A stretch of DNA of 64,000 bases from Microbacterium sp. SS28 (GCF_022761035.1 NZ_JAKWJP010000001.1:248001-312000); one strand, 5' to 3'. Shown: positions 1 to 8,678, numbered from the stretch's first letter. Translations and numbers: made by a program. Notes: generated by a model not told the origin, from the sequence alone.

Positions 1-237
1 GCCACCGCCGAGTACGAAGACGCGCTACAGCAGGAGGCCGACCTCACGGCCGGCCACGGCGTCCTTCGCACGATCGGGCTGATCAGCATCTCCGCCCCCA
101 CACAAGCGGAACTCGACGTAGCTGTCGCGACCGTCGAACAGGCCGCGATCCAAGCCTCCTGCGAGACACGTCGGCTCGTCGGCCAGCAGGCGCAAGCATT
201 CGGGGCTGCCGCACTCCCCCTCTGTCGGCCCACGTGA
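1..237 (+). CDS. C-terminal end of SCO6880-like conjugation protein (partial)
   Basis: This is the last 78 codons of a gene that begins before the window, ending at a TGA at 235-237. The tail reads through a short alpha/beta-like stretch and finishes with GQQAQAFGAAALPLCRP, a hydrophobic ending I recognise as typical of SCO6880-family proteins of actinobacterial conjugation loci. Those proteins usually stand just before the VirB4-type ATPase gene, which is the arrangement here with one gene between. The family assignment rests on this short tail and the context, so it is likely rather than certain. Confidence 0.6.
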   Translation, partial: ATAEYEDALQQEADLTAGHGVLRTIGLISISAPTQAELDVAVATVEQAAIQASCETRRLVGQQAQAFGAAALPLCRPT

Positions 238-269
238 GTCGACATCCCTACGAGTGATTGGAGCAAGCC

Positions 270-1028
270 ATGAGCGCTGACGAATCGCCTCGTCATGTTG
301 CCGCCACGGCGTCGAATGAGATGAGGCATCTTGCCCAGGCGACCATCGCCCTCGACGACCCTGCCGACCTCTACCCTCTGATCGGGGAACTCCTCGGCTC
401 CCTCCGATCGCTCGTGCAGGTCACCGATCAGCTCGCCCACGCGCATATGCAGCACCGAGGCCGCGCTCGCACGGACGACGGCGACGCCTCGATCGGCGCA
501 CAGGACGCGGACGGCGCGGCATGGGCGCTTGTGCGCGCTCGTGAGCTCCTCGACGCCGCCGAGAGCGCGACCGACCTCGCATCACAAAACTCGGGACACA
601 TCGCGTGGATGCCGACGGAAAGGACCGAGCGATGGCTGAACGTCGTCTTCTTGCAGGGCGCCGATGCAGTCCACACGCTCGACCTCCTCGAGCGGTCCGA
701 AACGCAGGCAGCGATTCGCCACCTTGCACGCTGGGACTATGGCGACGAAACCACCGAGTCCGCTCTCGTCAACGGATACGTCTACGAAGGGATCCCCGCC
801 AGCTCAACCGACCGCACGGCGCAGGACCCGACCTCAGGGTACGCACTCATCTACAACCAGACGCTCGGATACGTCTCTCTCCTGCGTCGCTTCGCTCGCG
901 GCCCGGACGACGTCGACTCCCCGGCGATCGACATCTCGGCGACGCCTACACATTTGTCGGCGGTTCCCACGTGGATCTCCCCGAGACGGGACAGCAATCG
1001 CTCCGTTGTGAGGAGCGTCGCACTGTGA
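270..1028 (+). CDS. Conserved protein of conjugation locus, possibly two small proteins fused
   Basis: A soluble protein of 252 residues without a catalytic motif I recognise. The ATG at 270 is chosen over an upstream TTG at 258 because a GGAG motif at 259-262 sits seven bases before it. The protein looks like two parts. Residues 1 to about 115 are a helical, Asp/Ala-rich stretch ending in HIAWMP. Residues from about 118 form a second domain starting ERWLNVVFLQGADA and containing WDYGDET, NGYVYEGIP and YNQTLGYVSLLRR. The second part resembles a small free-standing protein I remember from similar conjugation loci, so a fusion is possible. Its stop codon overlaps the GTG start of the ATPase gene, which implies translational coupling. 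Confidence 0.75.
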   Translation: MSADESPRHVAATASNEMRHLAQATIALDDPADLYPLIGELLGSLRSLVQVTDQLAHAHMQHRGRARTDDGDASIGAQDADGAAWALVRARELLDAAESATDLASQNSGHIAWMPTERTERWLNVVFLQGADAVHTLDLLERSETQAAIRHLARWDYGDETTESALVNGYVYEGIPASSTDRTAQDPTSGYALIYNQTLGYVSLLRRFARGPDDVDSPAIDISATPTHLSAVPTWISPRRDSNRSVVRSVAL

Positions 1029-2506
1029 GAGACGAGGAGCAGCTTCACGCCAGCACGCTGATCAACCCCCATGGCGAACGTCGCCACCACCGCCGCGGCC
1101 GCGAACGCGCCGCGGCCCGGATCGAAGCCGACGCGCGCAAGACGCACGCCCGTGAGGCGAAGGAGCAATGGGTCGCGGAGCGCGCCGAAGCCCGCGCAGC
1201 GGCGTACCTGCCCGCCGCAGGTGAGGCGGGTCCGGCTGCTCTGCGCACACCGGGCCGACTCCGGCTTCCCAAGCATCAGGACACGTCCGCCACGCTGGCC
1301 GGCCACTACCCCTTCCTCGCCGAGGCAGGATTGGGTTCCGCCGGCGTCTTCGTCGGACAGGACCTCTACTCCGGCGGCTCGTTTGTCTACGACCCGTGGG
1401 TGCTCTATCAGCGCGGCCTCATCACGGCTCCCAACGTCGTACTGGCGGGCATCGTGGGATCCGGCAAGTCCTCCCTCGCCAAGTCCCTCTACACCCGCTC
1501 GCTCCCCTTCGGCCGCCGCGTCTACGTCCCCGGCGATCCAAAAGGCGAACACACCGCCGTCGCGGAGGCCGTCGGGGGCCGCGCCATCATCCTCGGCCAC
1601 GGACTCCGCAACCGGCTGAACCCGCTCGACGAGGGCCATCGCGCGTCAGCCGTGTCGGACGCCGAATGGGCGGCTCAGGTCGCCGCCCGCCGTCGCGACC
1701 TGATCGGCGCGCTCGCCGAGACCGTGCTCGAGCGGTCACTCACCCCGCTGGAGCACACCGCGATCGACCTCGCCCTCACGGACGTCGTCCGAAGCGCAGA
1801 GGTACCGATACTGCCCATGGTCGTCGAAAGGATCCTGTCCCCCAGCGGACACGACGACCGCGAGCGACGACTCGCAGAAGACGGCCGCCTCGTCGGACAC
1901 GCGCTCCGCCGGCTCGTCGCCGGCGACCTGGCGGGCCTGTTCGACGGCCCCTCCACCGTTCGTTTCGACCCCGCTCTGCCGATGGTGTCCCTCGACCTCT
2001 CACGCGTCGCTGAGAACTCGACGCTCGTCTCCGTCCTGATGACCTGTTCGTCGGCATGGATGGAATCGGCGCTGGCCGACCCCGCCGGTGGGCAGCGCTG
2101 GGTCATCTACGACGAAGCCTGGCGTCTGATGGCCTACCCCGCTCTGCTCCGCCGGATGGATGCCCAATGGCGCCTGGCACGCCACTTCGGAATCGCGAAC
2201 ATGCTCGTCTTCCACAAACTGTCAGACCTCGACAACGTCGGAGACTCCGGCTCCGCGATGCGTGCGCTCGCCTCATCACTCCTCGCCAACGCCGAGACCC
2301 GCATCGTCTACCGGCAGGAACCAGACCAGCTCGGCTCCACTGCAGCCGCGCTCGGCCTGACCCGCACCGAGATGAACCTCCTCCCGGCACTCGGCACCGG
2401 GCAAGGCCTGTGGCGGGTGAAGGACCGCAGCTTCGTCGTCCAGCACCAACTGCACCCCGACGAGCTCGCCATCTTCGACACCACCGCCCGAATGACGGCG
2501 GCATAA
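1025..2506 (+). CDS. VirB4/TraC-type conjugation ATPase
   Basis: A 493-residue P-loop ATPase that would power assembly of, or transfer through, the conjugative type IV secretion channel at the cytoplasmic membrane. The start is the GTG at 1025: it overlaps the previous stop as GTGA and has AGGAG at 1011-1015, nine bases upstream. Residues 1-90 are a charged N-terminal stretch. Walker A is GIVGSGKS at about 142-149, followed by a GDPKGEH motif. A Walker B-like MVSLDLSRV and then RWVIYDEAWRLM come later, with the C-terminal VirB4/TraG-type region VFHKLSDLDNVG to the end. It is shorter than classical VirB4 because it lacks the N-terminal domain, which is usual for the actinobacterial form. Confidence 0.85.
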   Translation: MRDEEQLHASTLINPHGERRHHRRGRERAAARIEADARKTHAREAKEQWVAERAEARAAAYLPAAGEAGPAALRTPGRLRLPKHQDTSATLAGHYPFLAEAGLGSAGVFVGQDLYSGGSFVYDPWVLYQRGLITAPNVVLAGIVGSGKSSLAKSLYTRSLPFGRRVYVPGDPKGEHTAVAEAVGGRAIILGHGLRNRLNPLDEGHRASAVSDAEWAAQVAARRRDLIGALAETVLERSLTPLEHTAIDLALTDVVRSAEVPILPMVVERILSPSGHDDRERRLAEDGRLVGHALRRLVAGDLAGLFDGPSTVRFDPALPMVSLDLSRVAENSTLVSVLMTCSSAWMESALADPAGGQRWVIYDEAWRLMAYPALLRRMDAQWRLARHFGIANMLVFHKLSDLDNVGDSGSAMRALASSLLANAETRIVYRQEPDQLGSTAAALGLTRTEMNLLPALGTGQGLWRVKDRSFVVQHQLHPDELAIFDTTARMTAA

Positions 2507-2550
2507 CCGCAGGCGCACCCGACGCACCTGCCCGACACAAGGAGCCCCCC

Positions 2551-3549
2551 ATGTCCCACTCGTTCTCCGAAGACCGCCTCGCCCGCATCAGCCTGGCCGC
2601 CGCATCCGAACCCGGCGACAACGTCACCGGAACCCTCATCGCCCGCGTCGGCGCCATCGAGACTCTCGCGCTCGTCACATCAGACTCCCCGCTGCCGGCG
2701 CCGATCGACCCCGCGGAAGGAAGCCTCTGGCGACGAAGGCTGGCGCCGCGCCTTGACCCTGGCCAGGTGGACCGCATCCGAGACGAGATGGAGCGCCGCG
2801 CGCTCACGATGTTGACCACCGAGGACCTCGCGTGGCCGGCCGAGCTGCAGCAGCTTGGTTCGGGGGCCCCGCTCGCTCTCTGGCTCAGCGGACAGCCGAG
2901 CCGACTCGAAGGTGCGACGGCGAGTCGGATCACGCTGGTCGGCGCCCGCGCCGCAACCAGCTACGGCGAGCACATCACGATGGAGCTCGCCGCCGACCTC
3001 GCCTCCCAAGGACGGATCATCTACTCGGGCGGCGCTTACGGCATCGACGGCGCGGCGCATCGAGCCGCGACGATGGCGCGCCCCGGCTCGACAGTGGCGG
3101 TCCTCGCAACCGGCCTGGACCGCGCCTACCCCGTCGGCAACCAGCAGCTGTTCGAACGGATCCAGGACTCCGGCGGCCTGCTCGTCAGCGAGCTGCCGCC
3201 CGGCTCGTCGCCAACACGCTGGCGCTTCCTACAACGCAATCGGATCCTCGCCGCGCTCACCGGCGCCACCGTCGTGGTTGAAGCAGGCTACCGCTCCGGA
3301 TCGCTCAACGTCGCCGGCCAGGCCCACGCTTTGGGGAGACCGATCGGCGCAGTACCCGGTCCCATCACCAGCCCAGCCAGCGCCGGCTGCCACCGGCTAC
3401 TCCAGGAGGGCATAGCCACGATCGTGACCGACACGAGAGACGCGATCGACCTGCTCGACTCGACCAACACCACCGGCCCAGACCGGCCGTTCAACGTCGC
3501 GACATCCGCGCGTCGCCCGCTGCGGCTCGAGCCAGACATCAGCCTCTGA
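2551..3549 (+). CDS. dprA: DNA-processing protein DprA homologue
   Basis: A 332-residue Rossmann-fold protein of the DprA/Smf family. Chromosomal DprA binds incoming single-stranded DNA and loads RecA during transformation. The start at 2551 has AAGGAG eight bases upstream. Residues 1-110 are a helical N-terminal region. The core carries ITLVGARAATSYGEH, the family motif GGAYGIDGAAHRAA, then LATGLDRAYPVGN, ELPPGSSPTRWRFLQRNRI and VVEAGYRSGSLNVAGQA. It ends with a short linker and no obvious C-terminal winged helix. Lying between the VirB4-type ATPase and the coupling protein, it is probably the element's own copy acting on transferred strands rather than a competence protein; that role is inference. 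Confidence 0.9.
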   Translation: MSHSFSEDRLARISLAAASEPGDNVTGTLIARVGAIETLALVTSDSPLPAPIDPAEGSLWRRRLAPRLDPGQVDRIRDEMERRALTMLTTEDLAWPAELQQLGSGAPLALWLSGQPSRLEGATASRITLVGARAATSYGEHITMELAADLASQGRIIYSGGAYGIDGAAHRAATMARPGSTVAVLATGLDRAYPVGNQQLFERIQDSGGLLVSELPPGSSPTRWRFLQRNRILAALTGATVVVEAGYRSGSLNVAGQAHALGRPIGAVPGPITSPASAGCHRLLQEGIATIVTDTRDAIDLLDSTNTTGPDRPFNVATSARRPLRLEPDISL

Positions 3550-3583
3550 TGAACGCGCACACGACAATCGCTGGCGGCCCGTC

Positions 3584-5401
3584 ATGAGCACACCCAAGCC
3601 GTCGAGCGCCTTCGGTGACGAACTGACGAACCTCGGCCTCGGAATCCTCATCGCCGGAGCTTCGCTCGCCGTGATTCTCCGCGCAGCCGGGTCAGCGGCG
3701 GCGTGGCTCACCGGCGTAACCCAACCCCCTGCGGGGATCGGCGCCGGGCTCGGAGTGCTGCTCAACCCCGCCGACCCCGCCTCCGCACTGCAAGCCCCAG
3801 GCCTGAACCCGGTCGCCTATTGGTTCTGTGCCGCCCTGGCGATGGGCGTCGTCGCCGGTCTCGCCCTCCTCGTGTGGCGGCTGGTTCGCGGCAACCATCG
3901 CCCGACCGCGACCAACCCGCATCGCATCGAGGGAATCGCCGGCCGCCACGACGTCGCTCACGCCGCGTCACGGAGCGCGCTCATGAAGCGGGCCGCACAC
4001 CTGCGGCCGTCGCTCACCAATGCCAAGCCCACCGATGTGGGCTATCTGATCGGGCACGCGCGGGCATCTGCCGTCTGGGCAAGCGTCGAGGACTCGATCC
4101 TGGTCATCGGCCCACCCCGATCCGGGAAGGGCGCGCACATCGTCATCAACGCGATCCTTGATGCGCCCGGGGCCGTAGTCACCACCTCCACGCGCCCCGA
4201 CAACCTCACCGCGACACTCCGGGCACGCGAGCGGCTCGGTCCGGTGGCCGTCTTCGACCCGCAACAACTGGCCGAAGGCGTACCGGCCGGCCTCCGATGG
4301 TCGCCGATCCGCGGCTGCGAGAACCCCCTCACCGCGATGATCCGCGCCGCAGGCCTCGCCGTCGGCACTGGTCTCGCCGCCGGCGGGGTCGAATCCGGCG
4401 GCTTCTGGGAGGCCAAGACCCGCACCGCGCTGCAGTCGCTGCTGCACGCGGCCGCACTCGCAGACCGGCCACCCGGCGAGCTCTTCCGCTGGACACTCGA
4501 CCCGGCCGCAGCATCCGACGCCGTCGCGATCCTCATCAATGACCCCCGCGCAGCGAGCGGGTGGGCTGACTCACTGCAAGCGATGCTCGAATCCGACCCC
4601 AGAACCCGCGACTCCATCTGGCAAGGCGTCTCGCTCGCGCTCGCCGCACTCGCCGACCCGCGTGTCCTCGCCGCGGTCTCCCCCGCACCCGGCGAGTCGT
4701 TCGACCCCGAGTCGTTCCTCAGAAGCAACGGGACCCTGTACCTCCTCGCCACCGGCGCCGGCGCCAACAACTCCGCCGCGCTCGTCGCGGCATTCGTGGA
4801 AGACGTCGTCGAGTCAGCACGCCGAATCGCCGCACGCAATCCCGGCGCCCGACTCGACCCGCCCCTGCTGCTCGCCCTCGACGAAATCGGCAACCTCGCG
4901 CCCCTCCCCTCCCTGCCAACCCTGATGGCTGAGGGCGGAGGTACGGGGATCACCACAATGCCGGTGCTCCAGTCCCTCACCCAGGCGCGCTCCAAGTGGA
5001 GCGACAACGCCGCCGGCGCGATCTGGGATGCGTCGATCGTCAAAGTCATCCTCGGCGGCGCATCGAACTCCCGCGACCTCCAAGACCTGGCGACCCTCAT
5101 TGGCGACCGTGACGAAGCCACCGATTCCGTGACCGTTGGCGACCGCGGGACACGATCGTCACAACGGTCGGTCCGTCGGGTGGCGATCATGCCGCCCGAC
5201 GTCATCCGCACCCTCCCGTTCGGTACGGGCTTGGTGATGCTTCGCGCGGCCCCACCAATCGTCACCCAACTGCGTACCTGGACATCGCGACGCGACGCGA
5301 GAGCGCTGCTCGCCGATAGATCTGCGCTCGAGACGCTGCTGCGACAGCATCCGGAGCTCAATGAGAATCCAGAGCCCGCGGAGGACGATCCAGAGGAGTG
5401 A
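3584..5401 (+). CDS. Type IV coupling protein, VirD4/TraG family
   Basis: A 605-residue membrane-anchored ATPase that would bring the relaxase-DNA complex to the secretion channel. Two membrane segments lie at about residues 17-40 and 80-100. The cytoplasmic ATPase has Walker A GPPRSGKG at about 176-183 and Walker B in LLLALDEIGNLAPLPSL. The following GGGTGITTMPVLQSL and the C-terminal LATLIGDRDE are characteristic of TraG/VirD4. The tail is acidic. The start has only a weak purine-rich site. Its 3' end overlaps by 44 bases the end of a small gene on the other strand. Together with the VirB4-type ATPase it marks this locus as a conjugation system. Confidence 0.9.
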   Translation: MSTPKPSSAFGDELTNLGLGILIAGASLAVILRAAGSAAAWLTGVTQPPAGIGAGLGVLLNPADPASALQAPGLNPVAYWFCAALAMGVVAGLALLVWRLVRGNHRPTATNPHRIEGIAGRHDVAHAASRSALMKRAAHLRPSLTNAKPTDVGYLIGHARASAVWASVEDSILVIGPPRSGKGAHIVINAILDAPGAVVTTSTRPDNLTATLRARERLGPVAVFDPQQLAEGVPAGLRWSPIRGCENPLTAMIRAAGLAVGTGLAAGGVESGGFWEAKTRTALQSLLHAAALADRPPGELFRWTLDPAAASDAVAILINDPRAASGWADSLQAMLESDPRTRDSIWQGVSLALAALADPRVLAAVSPAPGESFDPESFLRSNGTLYLLATGAGANNSAALVAAFVEDVVESARRIAARNPGARLDPPLLLALDEIGNLAPLPSLPTLMAEGGGTGITTMPVLQSLTQARSKWSDNAAGAIWDASIVKVILGGASNSRDLQDLATLIGDRDEATDSVTVGDRGTRSSQRSVRRVAIMPPDVIRTLPFGTGLVMLRAAPPIVTQLRTWTSRRDARALLADRSALETLLRQHPELNENPEPAEDDPEE

Positions 5402-5651
5402 CCGCGTTCGCCCACACCCAGCAGCGGTGCTCCTTGTTGCCGACCTGGAAGGATACGCCGCACGCCACGTCATTCCAGACGACGACCGTCCCCTCGACCC
5501 GCATCGAGTGCGGCCCGAATCTCACCCAGGCGTTGCACGGCTTCGGTTGAGGGTCGCGAGTGACGGGCAACGTGTCCGCCTGCCGTTCCTGGGGCGTCAA
5601 CGACTGAAGCGGATGCTCAGCTGCGATGCGGGCGAGGATGCGGTCGTCCAT
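5358..5651 (-). CDS. Small conserved protein, unknown function
   Basis: A small minus-strand gene between the coupling protein and ssb. From the ATG at 5651 it encodes 97 residues starting MDDRILARIAAEHPLQSL and ending in a beta-rich part with GPHSMRVEGTVVVWNDVA and EHRCWVWANAVTPL. That second half looks like a genuine folded domain and resembles small unknowns of other actinobacterial conjugation loci. The frame stays open upstream to an ATG at 5864, but that would overlap the ssb start, so the shorter version is preferred; no clear ribosome site decides it. I see no catalytic motif. Confidence 0.55.
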   Translation of the reverse strand: MDDRILARIAAEHPLQSLTPQERQADTLPVTRDPQPKPCNAWVRFGPHSMRVEGTVVVWNDVACGVSFQVGNKEHRCWVWANAVTPLDRPPRALDSH

Positions 5652-5826
5652 CAGCCGATCGAAATGCTGTTCGTATCGTTTGGACGTACCGATGGTCGGA
5701 CCCCTTCCCCGGCCGAGGACGAGGATATGGCCGACTACCGACGTCCTGCGGTCGTCGTGCAACGTCGTGAGCACCTCTTCGGTAGAGCGGATCACCCGGT
5801 CCGCCCCGATCGCAAGGAACAGTCCA

Positions 5827-6276
5827 ATGGCTCTCCACACCCAGCAGTCCATCTCCGGCTTCATTGCCTCGGAGCCCCAGCTGTCGACCTTGGAGAATGG
5901 CGAACCCCGCCTCTACCTCCGCATCGGGCAGCCCCACTTCCGCCGCAACGAAGACGGCACGTTCACCGAGCTCGAGCCGACCTTCCACGACATGGTCTCC
6001 TACCGAGCTACCGCCGAACGCGCACTCACTCGCTTCGCCAAAGGCGACAGCTTCATCGCCGAGGGTTACACCCGCACCTTCCCGATCGAACGCGACGGCC
6101 AGGTGGTCGAAGCGGAGGAGTTCGTCGCCAAGAAGCTCGGACACGACCTCGCCCGCACGAACTACGTGGTCGACCGATCCCGACGGTCAGCCGTCGCGGC
6201 TGAGCGGGAGACCCCGACTCGCGGGGTATCTGCGTCCGAGCACAGGACCGCCGTCGCAAGCGCGCTCGGCATCTGA
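5827..6276 (+). CDS. ssb: Single-stranded DNA-binding protein (element-borne)
   Basis: A 149-residue OB-fold protein of the SSB type, expected to coat single-stranded DNA during transfer or replication of the element. The start at 5827 follows AAGGAAC with good spacing. The N-terminal part, MALHTQQSISGFIASEPQL, opens the fold. It continues through LYLRIGQPHF, TFHDMVSYRATAERALTRF and GDSFIAEGYTRTF, the typical strand pattern in which a partner strand is displaced. The C-terminus is a variable charged tail and lacks the acidic DDDIPF-like tip of chromosomal SSB. Actinobacterial conjugative elements often carry such divergent SSBs next to the coupling protein. Confidence 0.75.
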   Translation: MALHTQQSISGFIASEPQLSTLENGEPRLYLRIGQPHFRRNEDGTFTELEPTFHDMVSYRATAERALTRFAKGDSFIAEGYTRTFPIERDGQVVEAEEFVAKKLGHDLARTNYVVDRSRRSAVAAERETPTRGVSASEHRTAVASALGI

Positions 6277-6285
6277 CACGTAGCG

Positions 6286-6858
6286 ATGACGTCCCCTTTC
6301 GCAAGTCACGGGCACGACGAACCCGAAGCGGGTTTTCGCGCCGCGTCGATGGACGACTCCGACGACGGACCCACGAAGTCGGAGCCTCCGCGGCCTGTGA
6401 ACTGGAACCTCCTCACCGCGGAGGATGCCGAGACAGAGTGGATCGAGCTGAACAAGTGGGTGAACTGGCTGCGCCGCACCTACGGACTGCCGGCATCCGT
6501 GATCCCGCCGTTCTGGCACCGGCACCCCGAACTCGTCTGGGAACTGTCCGCGCTCCACCTGCACTGGCTCTGCGCCTACGACCCCGACCAACACGGATCC
6601 GCTCCGATCGGCTGGCACCACGATTTCGCTGACGCCCGCCAGCGCCTCCACGATTGGGTAGCGACGTGCGGGACACGACTCGACAAGGATCGTGCCACCC
6701 GCCAGACATCCTGGCCCGGAGAGCCCGCCGCGTCGAGTGTCGACGACAAGGTCATCTCGAATCGCGACGAGGACTTTGTGATGTTCGTTCTCGGTGACTT
6801 GGACCGCCGGCGTCAAGCAGAGCAAGATTTCTATGCGTCGGTCGCGGACGGTAACTGA
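6286..6858 (+). CDS. DUF4913-like protein
   Basis: A 190-residue soluble protein starting nine bases after the ssb stop. The central block, from WVNWLRRTYGLPASVIPPFW through LVWELSALHLHWLCAYDP to DARQRLHDWV, fits the DUF4913 family as I remember it. That family is almost confined to actinobacterial mobile elements and has no known activity. The N-terminus is acidic and probably disordered, and the C-terminus is a helical charged tail. Its place directly after ssb suggests it belongs to the transfer or maintenance genes. The family call is from memory of its tryptophan-rich pattern. Confidence 0.7.
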   Translation: MTSPFASHGHDEPEAGFRAASMDDSDDGPTKSEPPRPVNWNLLTAEDAETEWIELNKWVNWLRRTYGLPASVIPPFWHRHPELVWELSALHLHWLCAYDPDQHGSAPIGWHHDFADARQRLHDWVATCGTRLDKDRATRQTSWPGEPAASSVDDKVISNRDEDFVMFVLGDLDRRRQAEQDFYASVADGN

Positions 6859-6962
6859 CCCCGGACTGCAGTTGAGTGAACGTTTGGCGAACACCTTCGT
6901 GCGGATCTGCTCGTGGCAGAACGATGGCGCTACGGTCAGCTCAACCAGCTGGAGCGTGAACG

Positions 6963-7166
6963 ATGACGCAACACGCAGTGATCAATCGACTCGGTGTACT
7001 TTGGACGGTCAAGTCCGAGGTACGCCAAGTTGTGTCGGCGTATGAGACCCGGGATGCCGCGGTCGCCGCGGCTCGCAGCCTGCTCCGTGGAGCCGGCGGT
7101 GGGGAGATCGTCATCCCGGACGCAGACGGTCAAATCACCACCGAAACGGTCGCCGGCTCAGGGTAG
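6963..7166 (+). CDS. Small DUF2188-like protein
   Basis: A 67-residue protein beginning at an ATG preceded by GGAGCG with good spacing. The pattern VSAYETRDAAVAAARSLLR followed by a glycine-rich turn and GEIVIPDADGQI is the strand-helix-strand layout of DUF2188 proteins, in which a residue identity is repeated after a short helix. Function is unknown. It is the last plus-strand gene of the conjugation block and faces a minus-strand cargo gene. About 100 bases without a gene separate it from the DUF4913-like gene. Confidence 0.6.
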   Translation: MTQHAVINRLGVLWTVKSEVRQVVSAYETRDAAVAAARSLLRGAGGGEIVIPDADGQITTETVAGSG

Positions 7167-7231
7167 CCGGTGGCCTAGGGTTTCACAACCGATCGAATGC
7201 TACGCCCCGCCTCCGCTGACGGGAGCGGTGT

Positions 7232-7735
7232 TCAAGCGCGTGGGAGTCCGCGACGGGCACGTCGGTGAACGGCCCACCAGATGATGGGTGCCCCGACGAT
7301 GGTGGGCAGCACCCAGAATGCCCAGCCGGGCAGCAGGCTCCAGATCGGCAACTGTGGTCCATTGTCGCCGTAGAACGCGGTGAGCATCGCGATGTAGGAC
7401 GTACCGATGGCGATGATGTGCCACGAGTCGGCCCATTTCCGGCGACGGTTCAGCACGCCAAGCGACGCGGCCGTCACCGACAGGGTCCCGAGCGCCAGCA
7501 GGTGAAGGTTGAGTGGCCAGCGGATGGCCACCATGACGACCATGGTGACGAAGATCACCGCGAGGGCGAGCAGATACGTCCATCCGACACGGCGATGCCG
7601 TCGGGTGCCTTTGCGCGTGAGCATCACGGTCGCGCCCGCGACGACCGCCGTCACTCCGGCGGCGATGTGCACCGCGACCATGCCGAGGAAGATGGCACCT
7701 GCATCGGGGATCTCAATCCCGAAGAAGTCACTCAC
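7232..7735 (-). CDS. Four-helix membrane protein, copy 1 of a duplicated pair
   Basis: A 167-residue integral membrane protein with about four hydrophobic segments: IFLGMVAVHIAAGVTAVV, LLALAVIFVTMVVMVAI, SYIAMLTAF and WAFWVLPTIVGAPIIWW. It resembles DUF2306-type predicted membrane proteins, with a conserved basic loop RKGTRRHRRVGW and a histidine pair in the central region. The start is a GTG at 7735, six bases after the stop of the YdeI-like gene, so the two are probably co-transcribed. The gene at 8679-9242 is closely similar along almost its whole length. Function unknown. Confidence 0.75.
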   Translation of the reverse strand: MSDFFGIEIPDAGAIFLGMVAVHIAAGVTAVVAGATVMLTRKGTRRHRRVGWTYLLALAVIFVTMVVMVAIRWPLNLHLLALGTLSVTAASLGVLNRRRKWADSWHIIAIGTSYIAMLTAFYGDNGPQLPIWSLLPGWAFWVLPTIVGAPIIWWAVHRRARRGLPRA

Positions 7736-7741
7736 AATACG

Positions 7742-8206
7742 TCAGCGACGTTCTTTGTGTCCTTGTTGGAACTGGCGAATCATCTCTGCGATCCGGATCG
7801 GGCGCTGCTCCGGTCGGCGCTTCGTTGAGTCGATCCATCGGAGCCAGGCCGTGCGGTAGAACTGCGCGAGCGAATCGAAGAAGTCGGCCGCATCCGGAGC
7901 AGCATCGAGCGCCGCCGCGACATCCGCGGCGAGGTCGGCGCGCTGCGGTCCCTCCGGCTCGAGCACGACGTCCACCTGCGCACCGTCACCCAGTGGGACA
8001 CGGCACCAGGCTGGTCCGAGGGCGATGACCGGCCCCTCCTCCCGCTTCTCGATGACGCCGCGCATGGGTCTGCCCGCCACTGACCCGGCCACGGGATGGC
8101 GCGACTTGCGGCCCCATGCCTCGTCCGGATCGAACGGAATCGGCACGCGTGTTCGACCCTGCCGATCCACCGCAATCGTGGTGTGGAACCTCCGCTGCTC
8201 AGGCAC
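7742..8206 (-). CDS. YdeI/OmpD-associated family protein with DUF1905 domain
   Basis: About 154 residues in two parts. The N-terminal DUF1905-type beta barrel starts RRFHTTIAVDRQGRTRVPIPF and holds VAGRPMRGVIEKREEGPVIAL. The C-terminal helical YdeI domain has DLAADVAAALDAAPDAADFF and FYRTAWLRWIDSTKRRPEQR. Proteins of this family are widespread, with only weak links to bacteriocin tolerance or metal handling. The start is uncertain: a GTG at 8206 gives the usual family N-terminus and has GGTGGCAGG upstream; a TTG at 8251 would add 15 residues. It sits directly before the duplicated membrane protein. Confidence 0.75.
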   Translation of the reverse strand: MPEQRRFHTTIAVDRQGRTRVPIPFDPDEAWGRKSRHPVAGSVAGRPMRGVIEKREEGPVIALGPAWCRVPLGDGAQVDVVLEPEGPQRADLAADVAAALDAAPDAADFFDSLAQFYRTAWLRWIDSTKRRPEQRPIRIAEMIRQFQQGHKERR

Positions 8207-8308
8207 GAGAATAAGCCTGCCACCATCCACTCGCCTCCGCGCTGGGCACAACGGCGGGCGCCGTAGAGATCCGACTCCCCTTGCAAGTGATCAGGGGAGA
8301 ATTGATGT

Positions 8309-8620
8309 GTGAAAGTCGAAGTCCTCCACATCGGCGACTGCCCGAACTGGGTCGAGGCAGGCAACCGCATCCGTGAAGCCTTGGACGCGACCGGACTCGA
8401 TGACGTTGAGGTCACTTTCCGACTGCTGACAGCCGTTGAGGATGCCGCGCGGGTTCCGTTTGCCGGATCGCCCACGATCCTGCTCGACGGCAAGGATCTC
8501 TTTCCCAGCGGTGACCAGAGTTCGGCCCTGGCATGCCGGGTTTATCCGACCCCAGTGGGACTGGCCGGGCTGCCCACAACGAGCCAAATCATCGAGGCAC
8601 TCGCCCCTCATGTGCCTTGA
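8309..8620 (+). CDS. Small thioredoxin-fold protein
   Basis: A 103-residue protein beginning at a GTG with GGGGAGA nine bases upstream. It starts VEVLHIGDCPNWVEAGNRIR, where a single cysteine follows a first beta strand in the place of a thioredoxin active site. It then has PFAGSPTILLDGKDLF, the cis-proline region of the fold. The second catalytic cysteine is missing, and another cysteine sits at CRVY near residue 76. Such proteins are often found beside mercury, arsenic or copper genes in actinobacteria and are variously called thioredoxin-like or alkylmercury-lyase-like. A metal or thiol role is plausible but unproven. Confidence 0.65.
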   Translation: MKVEVLHIGDCPNWVEAGNRIREALDATGLDDVEVTFRLLTAVEDAARVPFAGSPTILLDGKDLFPSGDQSSALACRVYPTPVGLAGLPTTSQIIEALAPHVP

Positions 8621-8678
8621 CACCGCGGTTGAACGGTCCCCCTGCGGCCGGTCGCTTTAGCAGCAAGGGCATGATGAG

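Larger units (their letters stand above)
1..7166. mobile_element. Conjugation module of an integrative conjugative element (left end outside window)
   Basis: The genes here are the set found together in actinobacterial conjugative elements: the end of an SCO6880-like protein, a VirB4-type ATPase, a VirD4/TraG coupling ATPase, SSB, a DUF4913 protein and small unknowns. All but one run on the plus strand with short gaps or overlaps. No relaxase or replication gene is visible, so the rest of the element must lie to the left. Whether this module belongs to the same element as the integrases at 31.4-35.6 kb is inference from position only. Confidence 0.7.

Noticed and set aside
3549..3587. A 12-codon frame linking the dprA stop to the coupling-protein start
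   Set aside because: Overlaps at both ends look like coupling, but the peptide is too short and no ribosome site supports it.
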